From Rhodocollybia butyracea (lineage: Eukaryota; Basidiomycota; Agaricomycetes; Agaricales; Omphalotaceae), in assembly GCA_015501585.1 (NCBI GenBank), contig JADNRY010001031.1, forward strand, positions 1-18,680: 18,680 nucleotides of DNA, read 5' to 3'. The stretch's first letter is position 1, and each line of letters starts with the position of its first letter. Shown one piece after another: positions 1-9,401 of the stretch. The notes beneath the pieces are model-generated. The model was given only the letters and a program-made list of their open reading frames with translations, searched no databases and was not told where the DNA came from. The position numbers and the translations under genes were made by a program.

Positions 1-1387
1 GCAGAGTTGTTAAGTAAAAGTTCTGGAAATACGACGGATATTGTACTTTAACCGTTCCAGAATCCAAATCATCTTGGATGAAAGGTAGGACAAGCTAACT
101 TGTTGATAAGCTGGTCCAAAAAGACATTTAAAAAAGCGCTGTTTACGCGGTAGAGGCACTGAGAGTGCATGGCGGATGGGGGAACCAAATCGATAATTTG
201 CAGCCAAACATCGTTAGGAAGAGACATTCAGCAACTCTGGCTCGTCGAGGGAATGATGGGGATAACGCAGTAGAAACGCAACTGACGTCTAATAAGGGCT
301 TCAGGTGACAGTTCGGTGAAAAGGAAATTATTACCTGTCAAGTTACGTGTGATCCCCATTCAGCCGATGCTTAATTTTTCTTGCTTTTGTGTTTTTCGGG
401 CAGTGAGCTACAAGCTTTTTTTTGTCTGTTTCGTTTGCTGGTCTCCAGAGATGAAAAAACAAAAATGAATAGCATCTTAGTAACAAGAGTAGCCAGTGGT
501 AGCTCTTCGGGTAGCTCGGGTACGGCCCGATACTTGCTAATGCTACAGCTTTGGCATCCTTTTCAACACTGACAGCAGTACAAGTAGTCATGTCAAGCTG
601 CAGTTTTTTATCCTCGTCCTACATATACCTGTCCGCGTCTTCTCTGTCAAGTTATATTGAACTTTCCATAGGCGTTAAACACCTCTCTCCTGCAAGCACC
701 ATCTTTCACTTCGTGCAATTCGGCATAACTTGTGTGCAAGAACCGAATTGCTGACATATTTATACAAACTGCGAAGTTGAAACGTTTTCACCAGTCATAC
801 ACGACGTCTTGCAGCCCTCCGCATTGACGGCTGACTTACACGAACGGCGGCGTTGAAGAAGCCTGTACTCCACGAGTTTGCGATCTTGAGTGGTAATTAC
901 AGTATGTACTTCATATAAGTAATAACTGTTTAAAAAGGCAGCGAATGTTGCGATTTCCATTATCTGGCTACGTCTTTATCTGACCTATATTTGATGACGG
1001 TAGATGCGTTCTGTCAGTGTTGTTCCTGAAAAAAACTTCATGCGCTGTTTTTACGGCCGTATATTCCCAAGTGGAGCTGGCAGGTGCTCGCAGCTTCTTG
1101 AATGAAGCGTGCACTCACTGCGTGCGTAGCGCATATGTCAATGGCCAAGGTTCATCGACATCATCAATCCGAAGGTGTATGCGTGTCACTTAGGACTAAC
1201 CAACTTGGTAGAGATATACCGAAAACAGACTGGAAGATAAGGAGCACCTATGTAAGCAGTGTAAGCCTAGGTAAAGCCTACTGCCAATTAATTTGACTCT
1301 ACTACGTACAAATCAGATACTATATCTATATGCAACAACCCCCGCCTTAATTATCCCGCAGGAGCCCGCAGCTGTCACGGTTCTGCT
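1..1387. other. Stretch without a recognisable gene
   Basis: I see no conserved protein motif on either strand. The longest open frames here are 60-82 codons, for example 343-591 and 760-960 on the minus strand. They lack recognisable domains and good splice-linked partners. The block lies beyond the 3' end of the minus-strand sugar transporter, so part of it is presumably that gene's terminator and 3' flank. A small imperfect direct repeat (GTAGCTC at about 499-505 and 511-517) is present. A fast-evolving or broken gene cannot be excluded. Confidence 0.5.
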
Positions 1388-3904
1388 TCATCTAAGAGTG
1401 AAAATCGAGAAATTAATTCTCGTAAAACCCAAATCTTCTTCGATCTAATAAAGGGTTTTAAAGAAAATGCGTCAAGGACTTTTTAGGACAACATGTAGAG
1501 TCAGGGGAACACAGGAAAGAGGAACAGGAACAGGAAAGGTAAAGGGGGAGAGAACGGGAATAGAAAGGAGGGAGTAGAAGGAAACTTGCCTGAGATTTCA
1601 TGACTATCTCCTCTCTCCCCGCAGAAGACCGAAAAACACCATCAATCTCTTCTAAAGAAACGTTCGCTGTCTCGGGAACACAATATGTTACCCATATGTA
1701 GGCGACGAAAGAAGCTACAGCAAACAGCATGAAGGTGCCACTAGAAACGAAATGACAAGCATAACAGACAAATCAGAAATAAGGAGAAGAATTGAATTGG
1801 GCGGTGTCGAATGCTTACGCCGCTGAGTATTCCAAGGTCACAGGTGTGATGAGACCGACGAGAACTGCAAAGGTTAGCGTTATTGAGGACTCGCAAAAGA
1901 CAGTCACGATAAGACTTGCAATTATTCAACCACACCGAGGCAGTTGACAGCGCTACAACCTTTGCTGCGGACAGACAATGGAAACACTTCAGAAGGCAGA
2001 ACTTTTTTGCTCTGTTATTGATACAGCAACCCCAAACAAAACCAAGCGTACTCACCCCACGCAACAGGACCAAAGGACATGCCGTAGGCAGCCGTAAAGA
2101 GGTAGATGAAACTAAATGTTACAAGCGTGAAAGAGACAGTAAGATGGTGACCAGGTTATTATTAAAGGGCTAGTAAATTTCCTCACCCGACAGCCATCCA
2201 TGCAGCAGTTGAGTGAGAGGTCCAGTCAGACGCAAAGAGAACGACCTTGGTGGGATAGTTGACACAGATTCAAAGGAGAGACGGGAGATAACGCACCAGC
2301 ATCGCAATGCCAAAATGAGCACAGGTCATAACAATACTTCCAAAACGGAGTAGCGGCCGACGCCCTTTCCTTAATTATTGACTATATACCCCGAACAAAG
2401 ACTGGAGGGTACTCACCCCACTCGTCAATGTATGCAATCACCGGTAAAACAGCGATGAACTGAACAATCCCTATTCCCCCAGAGACTAGTAGCGTGACTT
2501 TGCCGGCAGAAATCCCAACACTTCTAACCAATATGGGACCATAATACAGGAGAGCATTGATTCCGCTCCATTCTGAGTGCAGAAATCAAAATGAATATCA
2601 AAGAGGATGAAAGTAGTATTGCTTACGTTGGAAAAAAAGCGATTAAAAACACCAACCATTGTTCGATCTCGATATTTTTGGCCCAAGAGTCTTCTCCATG
2701 AACTCCATTCGTTGACGAAAAACGCAGACTTCGACGATGTTTCGGTGGAGCCAAAAGCGCGATGAATCATTGTGGCTTCGACGCGCATTTCAAGGAATTC
2801 AATCTGAGTAAGCTGTTGAGGACAAGTACATTCTAAAAGCATTGTTTAGTGGTACCTGAATCAGTGGATCGTTTGCGTGCTTCCTCAAAACTCATATTTC
2901 CAAGTCGCAGTCGTATCAGACTCTTGACGGCCCCATCATACTTTCCCTGAAGGACAAGTAAACGCGGGGAAGCGGGTAGGAAAGCGCAGCCCAAGAGAAG
3001 GATAACGCCTGGTATAAGCTGTCCTGCCAAGGGAATCATGTATGAGGCGGAACCGGGGACTTTGCATTCGCGATGAATGGAAGATATAAGCTAGGAAAGA
3101 GCTGTTTATGTACGCACTATTTCGAGTAAGATATCCCAACCAAAAACCTAAAACAACACCCAGCACGATCGCGAATTGCTCCAAGGCCATCAACGACCCT
3201 CGTACTTCGGGCGGGCTAATTTCAGAAATGAATAGAGGGCAGAGGGTGCTACGAGAATATTTAGTGGCCTGGGTCGGTACAAATCTCAACGTTGAGTCCT
3301 GTACCTGAGTGCGCCTACACCAAGTCCTCCTAATTTAGTTCATCAGTAATGTGACGTCGACTAGCTTGGGGCACTACCTATGGCGCGTCCAATTAAGAGA
3401 TGCAGCAGAGATTGCGCGGAGCATTGAATTGTAGATCCGATACAGAACACAACTGCATTTGAAGAACTTCAGCTTTGCAGCTACCGGTGCTGATGTACTC
3501 ACTGCAAGAGACCGATATGGAGAAGCGTCTAGAATAGTGGTCCGCAAATATACCGGTAAAGACTGCGCCTAGAAGAGCCCCCAATTCTAAGACGGCAGCT
3601 GCGGAATGAAGATCGCGTTAACTAGGGCTTTTGACGGAAGATTATCCACAGATTCACTCATAAATCCTTCTTCCAATGGAGTTATAGGGTAATTTTTTCA
3701 TAAACTCTGGCATCACTAGTACATTTGCGAATCTGAATTTCAGGTTAAACGAGTTCAGTATACAAGAGACGGCTACTCACTACTCCTTGATCATAAACCA
3801 AATGATAACCCTCCGATACTGGCAAATACGGCACATAACAGAGTGTAACGGTTGCGGGTGAGTCCAGTAATCCCTTTGGGTCCGTACCGATAAGTGTTAT
3901 GCAT
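1388..3904 (-). CDS. MFS sugar transporter (16 exons, frameshifted by small indels)
   Basis: This encodes a 12-TM major facilitator hexose or disaccharide transporter of the plasma membrane, about 524 aa when read through. Sixteen exons run from 3781-3904 (first) to 1388-1444 (last). Diagnostic blocks appear in order: SIGGLSFGYDQGV (TM1), LELGALLGAVFTGIFAD followed by HYSRR (loop 2-3 motif), GRAIGGLGVGAL, EISPPEVRGSL, SPRLLVLQGKYD (the sugar-porter SPR signature), WSGINALLYYGP, AAYGMSFGPVAW, LPSEVFPLSVRSKG, and PETANVSLEEID (the PETKG-like C-terminal signature). Six small insertions break the frame, near 3796, 3729, 3693-3698, 2872-2874, 2632-2638 (2 nt) and 1957. Removing them gives a length divisible by three. 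The start is the ATG at 3904 directly after an in-frame TAA; an upstream exon is possible. Introns 13 and 15 use GC donors. Substrate cannot be told. It is either a functional gene read with errors (favoured) or a young pseudogene. Confidence 0.88.
1445..1589 (-). other. GC-AG intron, last intron of the sugar transporter
   Basis: This is a 145-nt intron with donor CAG|GCAAGT and acceptor ATTAG. It joins ...REEIVMKSQ to a last 19-codon exon beginning IEEDLGFT, a usual C-terminal sequence for this family. It is about three times the normal intron length here and is filled with a pyrimidine-rich tract of roughly 90 nt (purines on the plus strand at about 1500-1580). Reading through it stays open to a stop at 1458 and would give a different tail. 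Confidence 0.7.
1865..1919 (-). other. GC-AG intron 13 of the sugar transporter
   Basis: This is a 55-nt intron with donor T|GCAAGT and acceptor TTTGCAG. Splicing it joins STASVWLNN to FLVGLITPV in TM10, exactly the family sequence. No GT donor nearby preserves the frame. Confidence 0.75.
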
Positions 3905-4306
3905 TTAGACTGAAAAAGATATACTGCCGCCGTGGGGAGCTTGGTAAACAACTGGGCCATTTAACAATCTTCCAGCCTCGGAGCTGTTTGTCGAGTCGTG
4001 GGGGGTCTGATATGCGTGCATATGGTCCAGTCTATAAAATTGGTTCAGTGTCTCATATACGAGTGTAGGAGAACCACAGCTTTGCCATGGAAAGAGGAAA
4101 GAAGTACAAATTTGATTTGTCAATAATACGGTATCCTCATCGGCCCGCGCTCGCCGCTTAATTTGTTCAAATTTGTTATTCATTATTTACAAGTTTAAGC
4201 TTGATATTCATCTCTATCCTAGAAGGACTAAGGCATAAAACCCCGATGAACCAGACTGAAGAAATAAGTAAAGTTCACTATTGTACAGGCTTGGTACAGG
4301 CTCTTA
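3905..4306 (-). other. Upstream region of the sugar transporter with a 92-codon open frame
   Basis: The 402 bp lie between the stop of the monooxygenase and the start chosen for the transporter. They hold a minus-strand open frame (4183-3905, starting MNNKFEQIK) whose TAA stop at 3905-3907 directly abuts the transporter ATG in the same frame. It has no recognised domain. It could be an upstream ORF, an N-terminal extension interrupted by an error or intron, or chance. The promoter of the transporter must also be here. Confidence 0.4.
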
Positions 4307-6056
4307 CTAACTACTCGACAAAAATTGGGCCATAGCGTTGGTCGGATCTTCAACAGGATCATCCTTCCAGGACCAGTTCTTCGAAATAGCTTCACCCATT
4401 ATGGAAAGTTGGTCCAAAGTCAACTCTTGTCCCATGTCTTTAATTCCATCAAAACCTGGTGCATTTCAACTCATAGTAAAAGCCATTGTTACGTGAATTC
4501 CTCTGGATCATAATTTCCAAAGGGTTGTCGTATTTGGTCATAGTTTCGCAGGATACGGGCCCAATTTTCTGGTCCTTCTTTGGAGAATAGACGCCCCAGT
4601 ACGTATCCATCCTGATGAGGATGAACGATAGTGCGGCAAGTCTTAACCTTGTTTCCTCACCTCAATTGCCTGCCCTGCCCCTGCACCTAGATGTTACACA
4701 CATCAATATTTTGACCGTGTTCTGTCTGCTTATAGGAGACTTGACCAATATGGGGTGTACTGCAGTGAGCAGCATCTCCGAGTAGGGCAATTCGACGAGA
4801 AACATATGTGTCCATTGGGTGTAAATCTCGAACTACCCAGCGAGACGGGGCTTCAATGCTCTAATCCTCTGAGTGAGTCGTTTAGAAATAAAGTATCAAT
4901 TAATCACTCACCCCAAGTAGCTGTAAGACTTTCTTCCTCCCATCCGGCGAATTCACTGAGCACCTCCTCTGTTGTTGCGCTCCTGATATCCGGGCCATCA
5001 AAGGACTTACCTTCGTCCGTTACAGTTGAAAAGAATGCCACGACATTGATGATTCGACCTCCACTGATCGGGTAGACCACTATGTGCTGCGTTGCATATT
5101 GAGTCGAAAAAATCTAGTCGGTTTTTCCCAACACTTGCCTTGTTTTTTGCCACAGTACTAGGATATATTTCTCTGTCAGAACGCGTGTGATAAGCAGATG
5201 TGAGTCACTGACTATTAGTGGAGCTTGCAGAGTTCTGTGATTTGGGTACATTTGTGCAAAGGTCTCTTTGGGAGCCAAACCCCGAAAGACTTGAGTCCCT
5301 GTATAGAATATGCCTTCGTTCCGGAACGACTCTCGAGTCACCGATTTTATTCCGTCAGCACCAATGAGAACCTGGCACGTTGCTTCAGAACCGTTCATGA
5401 AATGTAGCTTGACGGAATCTTCCTGTTCTTCGCACTTGATGAGGCGATGAGCAAGATGTATCCGGCAGAAGGATGGAACGTGTTTGAGAAGCGTCTGTTG
5501 AAGCTCTTGTCTGGTGGTTTAGTTAGCTGGTTATACTATCATACAAGATCGAGTACCTATGAAAGCAAAGTGCGCCACCTTTCGAGAGGTGAATTATCAC
5601 TCTTTCTGTACTACCACTGATCGCCGTACCTCTTGCATACATTGTAGGAATGTAAACCCCTCTTTGCGGTCACTTATACGAAACTCAAAACCTACTTCTA
5701 CAGACTTATAAAAATCAACACATTTCCGTTGTGCTACTGTGACTCACTTGGCTCGTCGGTATACCGCTCCGGCAGTAACTCCAGCAAATCTTCCTCCAGC
5801 CCAAAGACTTGAGAATATCCCAAGTCCGAGGCCAAACCGTTATCCCAGCCCCAATTTCGGTGATTTGGTTTGCTTGCTCGTACAAGTCAATTCTCAACAC
5901 CAGGACAATTCCTGAGGGCCACAGCACAGCATAAGCCTCCGATTCCGCCCCCTCTGCAAGTGGCCATTAGACACGAGGTCACCTTGCGGGACGAATACCT
6001 CACATTATCGCCAACCGTGTCTTGGAGCTCGAACTAGAAGTAGGCTCAGAGTCCAT
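4307..6056 (-). CDS. FAD-dependent monooxygenase, salicylate hydroxylase-like (10 exons)
   Basis: This is a class A flavoprotein hydroxylase that uses NAD(P)H and O2, probably on an aromatic substrate; about 430 aa. Exon 1 (6004-6056) encodes MDSEPTSSSSSKTRLAI. Splicing to exon 2 completes LAIIGGGIGGLCCAVAL, the Rossmann GxGxxG site for FAD. Next come IDLYEQANQITEIGAG, LEEDLLELLPERYTDEP, GGALCFHRQELQQTLLKH, VLIGADGIKSVTR (the DG motif), HIVVYPISGGRIINVVAFF, SRWVVRDLHPMDTYVSR, then IALLGDAAH with GAGAGQAIED (second FAD-binding motif). Exons are 6004-6056, 5748-5953, 5630-5697, 5557-5578, 5213-5510, 5139-5157, 4912-5086, 4746-4868, 4661-4686 and 4307-4611. Small indels near 5891, 5800, 5647, 5143-5148, 4496 and 4464 break the frame, and an in-frame TAG lies at 4861-4863. 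There is no signal peptide, so it is likely cytosolic. Confidence 0.87.
5087..5138 (-). other. GC-AG intron 6 of the FAD monooxygenase
   Basis: This is a 52-nt intron with donor AAG|GCAAGT and acceptor ACGCAG. It follows an exon of 19 nt (5139-5157; 18 nt if the six-A run is really five). Splicing gives YCGKNK-HIVVYPISGG, which fits the family, so the GC donor is well supported. Confidence 0.7.
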
Positions 6057-6104
6057 TATAGCTTGGGTGAGAGGTGGGAAATATTCGGGATGGCAAGGAG
6101 CTGA

Positions 6105-6111
6105 TTTTATA
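6105..6111 (-). promoter_or_regulatory. TATA box of the FAD monooxygenase
   Basis: TATAAAA on the minus strand lies 49 bp upstream of the ATG at 6056 and fits a core promoter with a short 5' leader. The sequence between them is pyrimidine-rich, as in many fungal leaders. Confidence 0.55.
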
Positions 6112-6301
6112 GACTATTCATCTTTTTTCCTGCGATGTCACTCAAATTTCACACCGTTCTGACTTTTTTTTTTGGCTGGATGTACGACCTTCTTCGTGCT
6201 AGTTGCTTTATATAGATCAGTTGTTCCCATTATTACCCAGCGTGGAACGGAGGAACAATCGATCGAACGTAATAAACTAAAATCGTGTCTGAGGGAACAT
6301 A

Positions 6302-6320
6302 TCTATCTTATCTTTATCTT
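6302..6320 (-). promoter_or_regulatory. Cluster of three GATA-factor motifs
   Basis: Read on the minus strand there are two AGATAA and one AGATAG in about 18 bp, roughly 250 bp upstream of the monooxygenase start and 80 bp past the aquaporin stop. Clustered HGATAR sites are the binding pattern of fungal GATA regulators such as AreA/Nit2 (nitrogen) or the light and iron GATA factors. Function here is inferred only. The rest of the 6057-6402 spacer holds no gene. Confidence 0.4.
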
Positions 6321-6402
6321 TGTTTAGCTGTGCATTAGTTGCAGAATCTGTCAATTAAACCATCTCGAGCGATAATAATAGAATTCGTATATATCTGTAG
6401 TT

Positions 6403-8015
6403 TTAAGCATTGTTTAAATGCTCAATATCCGCCTTCTCGTTAGATGAGATGTCCGAATCTTCCCTCCCAGGTGCATGAGCATGGTTCATATGGACGCTCA
6501 TGTACTCGCGCTGAGCTGCGGGGATGACTGTATTTCGTATATCAGTATACAACTTCAGAATAAGAACTGTCTACACACCTCGCGCAGAATCAGTGAGGAA
6601 TAATTCGTGCAAGAGTACTCCGAACATCGTAGGGTATACTGGTAAGGGCTGCTATTGCCGCATACGGACCTCCAGCGGCTACGGATACAGTTAAAATGAA
6701 TCCAAGCAGAGAGAGAAATCGAACTAACCTTGTTTACCCCAGATTGTCAGGGCGGCTAGTCGACCACCAAGGTCGCGAGCGGGATTGGCCGCCACTATAG
6801 TAGGAGATATGAGTATTATGTCGTAGTGGGGGTAAATCGGCGTTTCGCTTACATGTAGGAGTTGCAAATCCCCAAATAGCCGCAGCACTAAAAGAATGAG
6901 CATTAGCAAAATTTCGCTCAAGGTGACAGAAACTCACTAGGCAATGGCAATGACAAAAGACCCACGGCTGGCGGAATTAAGATATTTGTAGGGTCAATGC
7001 TACCCCAGATCACCAGGGCTAAGAAGACATCCTAGATTAAAGGTGAGCGTAATTTAATGATAGGACATAGCGATTAATAGAGAAGCTTACGGTGACAAAC
7101 TCATTCAAGAACGCCCTGCCCAAGTTTAATCCGGAAGAGCATATAGTGCGAAAGCACCAGCGGGCCTACAGAAGAAATATAAATTAACTCGCCGCCTTAA
7201 ATATCGTGGAAAGACTAACCTTGAGGAGTGAACATGATAGCCTCCATCTTTGCCAGGACTAAAGCACCTTCGGCTTCTTTGATAATGTCAAACCACTGCA
7301 CATAGATGAGGAGACACGCCACATATCCTCCAAGGATCTGTGCAATGATATATCTTGGATGTAGATATTAGACAAAATTCGCTCTCCAACGCGTGGACTC
7401 ACCTAAGGGCCTTCAAGGGTGGGAACTTTTTGAAGACCACCAAAGTAAGAGTCACCGCCGCTGTCAAAACAAAGATAAGCCAGGAGGGCCAGGATAAGTA
7501 AGGTAAGTTTTGTACGGTTGAAATGACCGCCACTTGTCGAGGCACATATTCCGATGGCCTTGATATACGGTGGTGAGCTAATATAAGGAACAATCATTGA
7601 AGGGTACACGCACAAACACGATCCCAAAGGCGTAAGCCAAACCGATCTGAAGGACAGCTATAGATATTTGAATTGAGGACGGCGTGAGTATTAAAGTGGT
7701 ACGACTCACAGCCAAGGCCGGCGATGTTCAAGATAGTACCGTTAATCCAAGCAGTTTGAGATCCGACACCTAGAAGCAGCTCAGTAGTGAACTTGGTACA
7801 CAGAGCAACTGATGAGTACCTGCGTATACGTAGAAGAACACGCCTAACTAAGATTCAAGTTAGAGAGATGAGCTACAATTTAAACGAAGGAGGATACGAA
7901 CGAATTCCGCGAAGCATTCTACGAACCAGTGAGCGGTTGTATGTCTATGCCTCTCCCATACGGTGAAAAACCTTGAACGGGGCTGGACGTCGCGGAGGTG
8001 AACAATATCAGACAT
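6403..8015 (-). CDS. Aquaglyceroporin-like MIP channel (13 exons)
   Basis: This is a membrane channel of the major intrinsic protein family, about 322 aa, likely passing water and/or glycerol. The start MSDIVHLRDVQPRSRF lies in exon 1 (7902-8015). Recognised blocks are VFFYVYAGVGSQTAW (TM1), STSGGHFNPAVTLTLVVFKKFP (first NPA half-helix), AQILGGYVACLLIYVQW, AFLNEFVTDVFLALVIWGS, IWGFATPT, and AANPARDLGGRLAALTIWG (second NPA). The Asp after the second NPA (NPARD) is the aquaglyceroporin-type residue, whereas strict water channels have NPARS. The C-terminal tail SSNEKADIEHLNNA is typical of fungal members. Exons: 7902-8015, 7820-7847, 7710-7769, 7614-7657, 7516-7558, 7403-7460, 7220-7353, 7091-7165, 6938-7031, 6853-6887, 6738-6794, 6579-6678, 6403-6527. 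Apparent indels lie near 7163, 7130, 6960 and 6632. All introns are 49-59 nt. Confidence 0.88.
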
Positions 8016-8052
8016 GGCGAACAAAGAATTGGAGTTGGGATGAGGACGCGAG

Positions 8053-8060
8053 TTTATATA
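8053..8060 (-). promoter_or_regulatory. TATA box of the aquaporin gene
   Basis: TATATAAA on the minus strand starts 45 bp upstream of the ATG at 8015, the same spacing as in the monooxygenase next door. Confidence 0.55.
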
Positions 8061-8362
8061 GATATTGGGACTTGATATTCAACGCGTTAAGTTGATGAGA
8101 TCCCAGATGTTCCTTCCCGAGAAAGGGGAAATCAGCTGGCCAACGCCCAAGTCAAGTGGGCCCTCTCATCTGATCAACATGGATTTTTTTGTCCAGAGAA
8201 GGAAAGAAGTGGGTGCAATCATGCGAGTCTTGTGAATGACCTCCCTAAAGTTAAACTAGCCTCGCGAGCTGGAAGCAGTTCTTTCTGAAGGAGATATGTT
8301 TCTGAATTGTCCCAAGAACAAGACAAGTACACAACTCGTCCTTGATCTCCCTAGTTCCGGTC

Positions 8363-8391
8363 TCCTTAACCAGTCCTTAAAGTGTCCTTAA
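8363..8391. repeat. Three TCCTTAA copies at exact 11-bp spacing
   Basis: TCCTTAA begins at 8363, 8374 and 8385. The four-base spacers differ. An 11-bp period places each copy on the same face of the helix, about 350 bp upstream of the aquaporin ATG, where it reads TTAAGGA. Confidence 0.6.
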
Positions 8392-8661
8392 CCTCCCATG
8401 GTTCCCGAGTCCCGCTTCCGCGAATGCTAGTATGTAGTCTCAAGCTTTGGTTGTTTACGGTTTAGCTTCCCAGGAACTGAGCTCAAGACGATTATCATTC
8501 AAACTGCCAACCCATAAATATGTTTTTACCATTGCCTTGGCGGGTGTACCTTACTTGTATACCTTCCATTTTATCTGCGACACGGTTGCTGTTGTTGGTT
8601 GCACTAATGACAAGCCACTGATTGTAAAATTGCGTCCAGTCCTGCGGTAATAGTATACTCA

Positions 8662-9309
8662 TTATGGAGCTACTTTTCCTTTCGCCTCCTCCTTTGCCTT
8701 GATTTTATTCAATGCCTCCTGCTGTTTTAAAGCCGCTTTCACCTGTCGTTGTCGTCTCCTTCGTCCCTTGCCACGTTTAGGTCCGTCGATAACTATAGGT
8801 TCGGATAATTTCTTCTTCCGAGCTGCTGCCTGTTCCGCACGCTGCTTCTCCCGTTTCTTGTCTCTTTTGCGGAGGGTCGTCATGGAAGATTTCAAAAAAG
8901 TGCCATACAAGTGATAGAACTTTTCCAGTTCAGACGATTTGACCTGATCCAAAAGTCAGTAAGTATATTATTATGAGAAATAAAGATCTACACACTGTTG
9001 TCGAAAATTGGTTTTACCACCATCGCTGACCCTAAGAAGACACGGATATTCTCGAGTATCGTTCGCACTAGCTCCTGCCTTCATTGCCGTTTCCTCCTTG
9101 TTATAAGAGACTGGTAAAGGTCAATTCAAGTCCACCAGCACGATGAACGCCCTACGTCGTTTATGCGTAATCCATACTGAGCCTTGATCTTTGGAGGATT
9201 CAAACAGTGCATTTAGCTGCTTGAGAAACTGTTCAAGTCTTGATTATTGCGAATATTTTCAAACAGAGTACAGGCAGCTCACGGTATCGTGGTCGACCAG
9301 CTTCAGCAT
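8662..9309 (-). CDS. SRP14: Signal recognition particle subunit SRP14
   Basis: SRP14 pairs with SRP9 in the Alu domain of SRP and slows elongation while ribosomes dock at the ER. Exons are 9283-9309 (MLKLVDHDT), 9156-9238 (LEQFLKQLNALFESSKD, then QGSVWITHKR), 8996-9110 (DTREYPCLLRVSDGGK) and 8662-8943 (SSELEKFYHLYGTFLKSSM, then TTLRKRDKKREKQ). The SVWIT-KR block and the YG-LK-SM-TLRKRDKK block are the family signatures, and the Lys/Arg-rich tail (KRGKGRRRRQRQ) is usual for fungal RNA-binding SRP14. One base is missing in the T run near 9004 (NFSTT-VKSSEL). The exon 1-exon 2 join is out of phase by one, so the start region is less certain. Length is about 169 aa. It is divergent from SPC25. 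Confidence 0.85.
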
Positions 9310-9401
9310 CGTGGAAGAGAAATAGAGATTTACATAATCTGCCAAACAAGTGCGTGACCAAACAACGCGTCGCGACTTCAACTTGTCCCCCAACCAATGC
9401 C
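9310..9401. promoter_or_regulatory. Divergent promoter between SRP14 and SPC25
   Basis: Only 92 bp separate the two start codons, so both genes must share core promoter DNA here. No TATA box is seen. An ACGCGT (MluI cell-cycle box, about 9366-9371) is present, a motif bound by MBF-type G1/S regulators in fungi; its relevance to SPC25 is inferred. Confidence 0.5.

Larger units (their letters stand above)
8016..8661. other. Intergenic region, aquaporin promoter side
   Basis: The 646 bp lie between the aquaporin start and the SRP14 stop. No gene is recognised; the best open frame (8447-8650, plus strand) has no known motif and starts with GTG. It carries the aquaporin TATA box and a threefold TCCTTAA repeat (8363-8391). 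Confidence 0.55.

Noticed and set aside
343..591. Small secreted protein or pheromone precursor on the minus strand
   Set aside because: There is no N-terminal signal peptide, no CaaX end and no conserved motif; the hydrophobic run is short and mid-frame.
2833..2855. A 23-nt intron after the SPRLLVLQGKYD exon of the transporter
   Set aside because: It is too short for spliceosomal splicing; the acceptor at 2804 gives a 52-nt intron and the conserved join DPLIQ-IEFLEM.
3745..3960. Alternative transporter start MAQLFTKLPTAAVYL and its open frame
   Set aside because: This frame misses the conserved first membrane segment; the frame from 3904 reads YRYGPKGITGL and CAVFASIGGLSFG, which fits the family, with a one-base shift just before YDQGV.
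1388..6056. Transporter and monooxygenase as genuine pseudogenes
   Set aside because: All splice sites and nearly every conserved residue are intact, and BiP and SPC25 carry the same type of breaks; sequencing error is simpler, although the TAG at 4861-4863 leaves some doubt.
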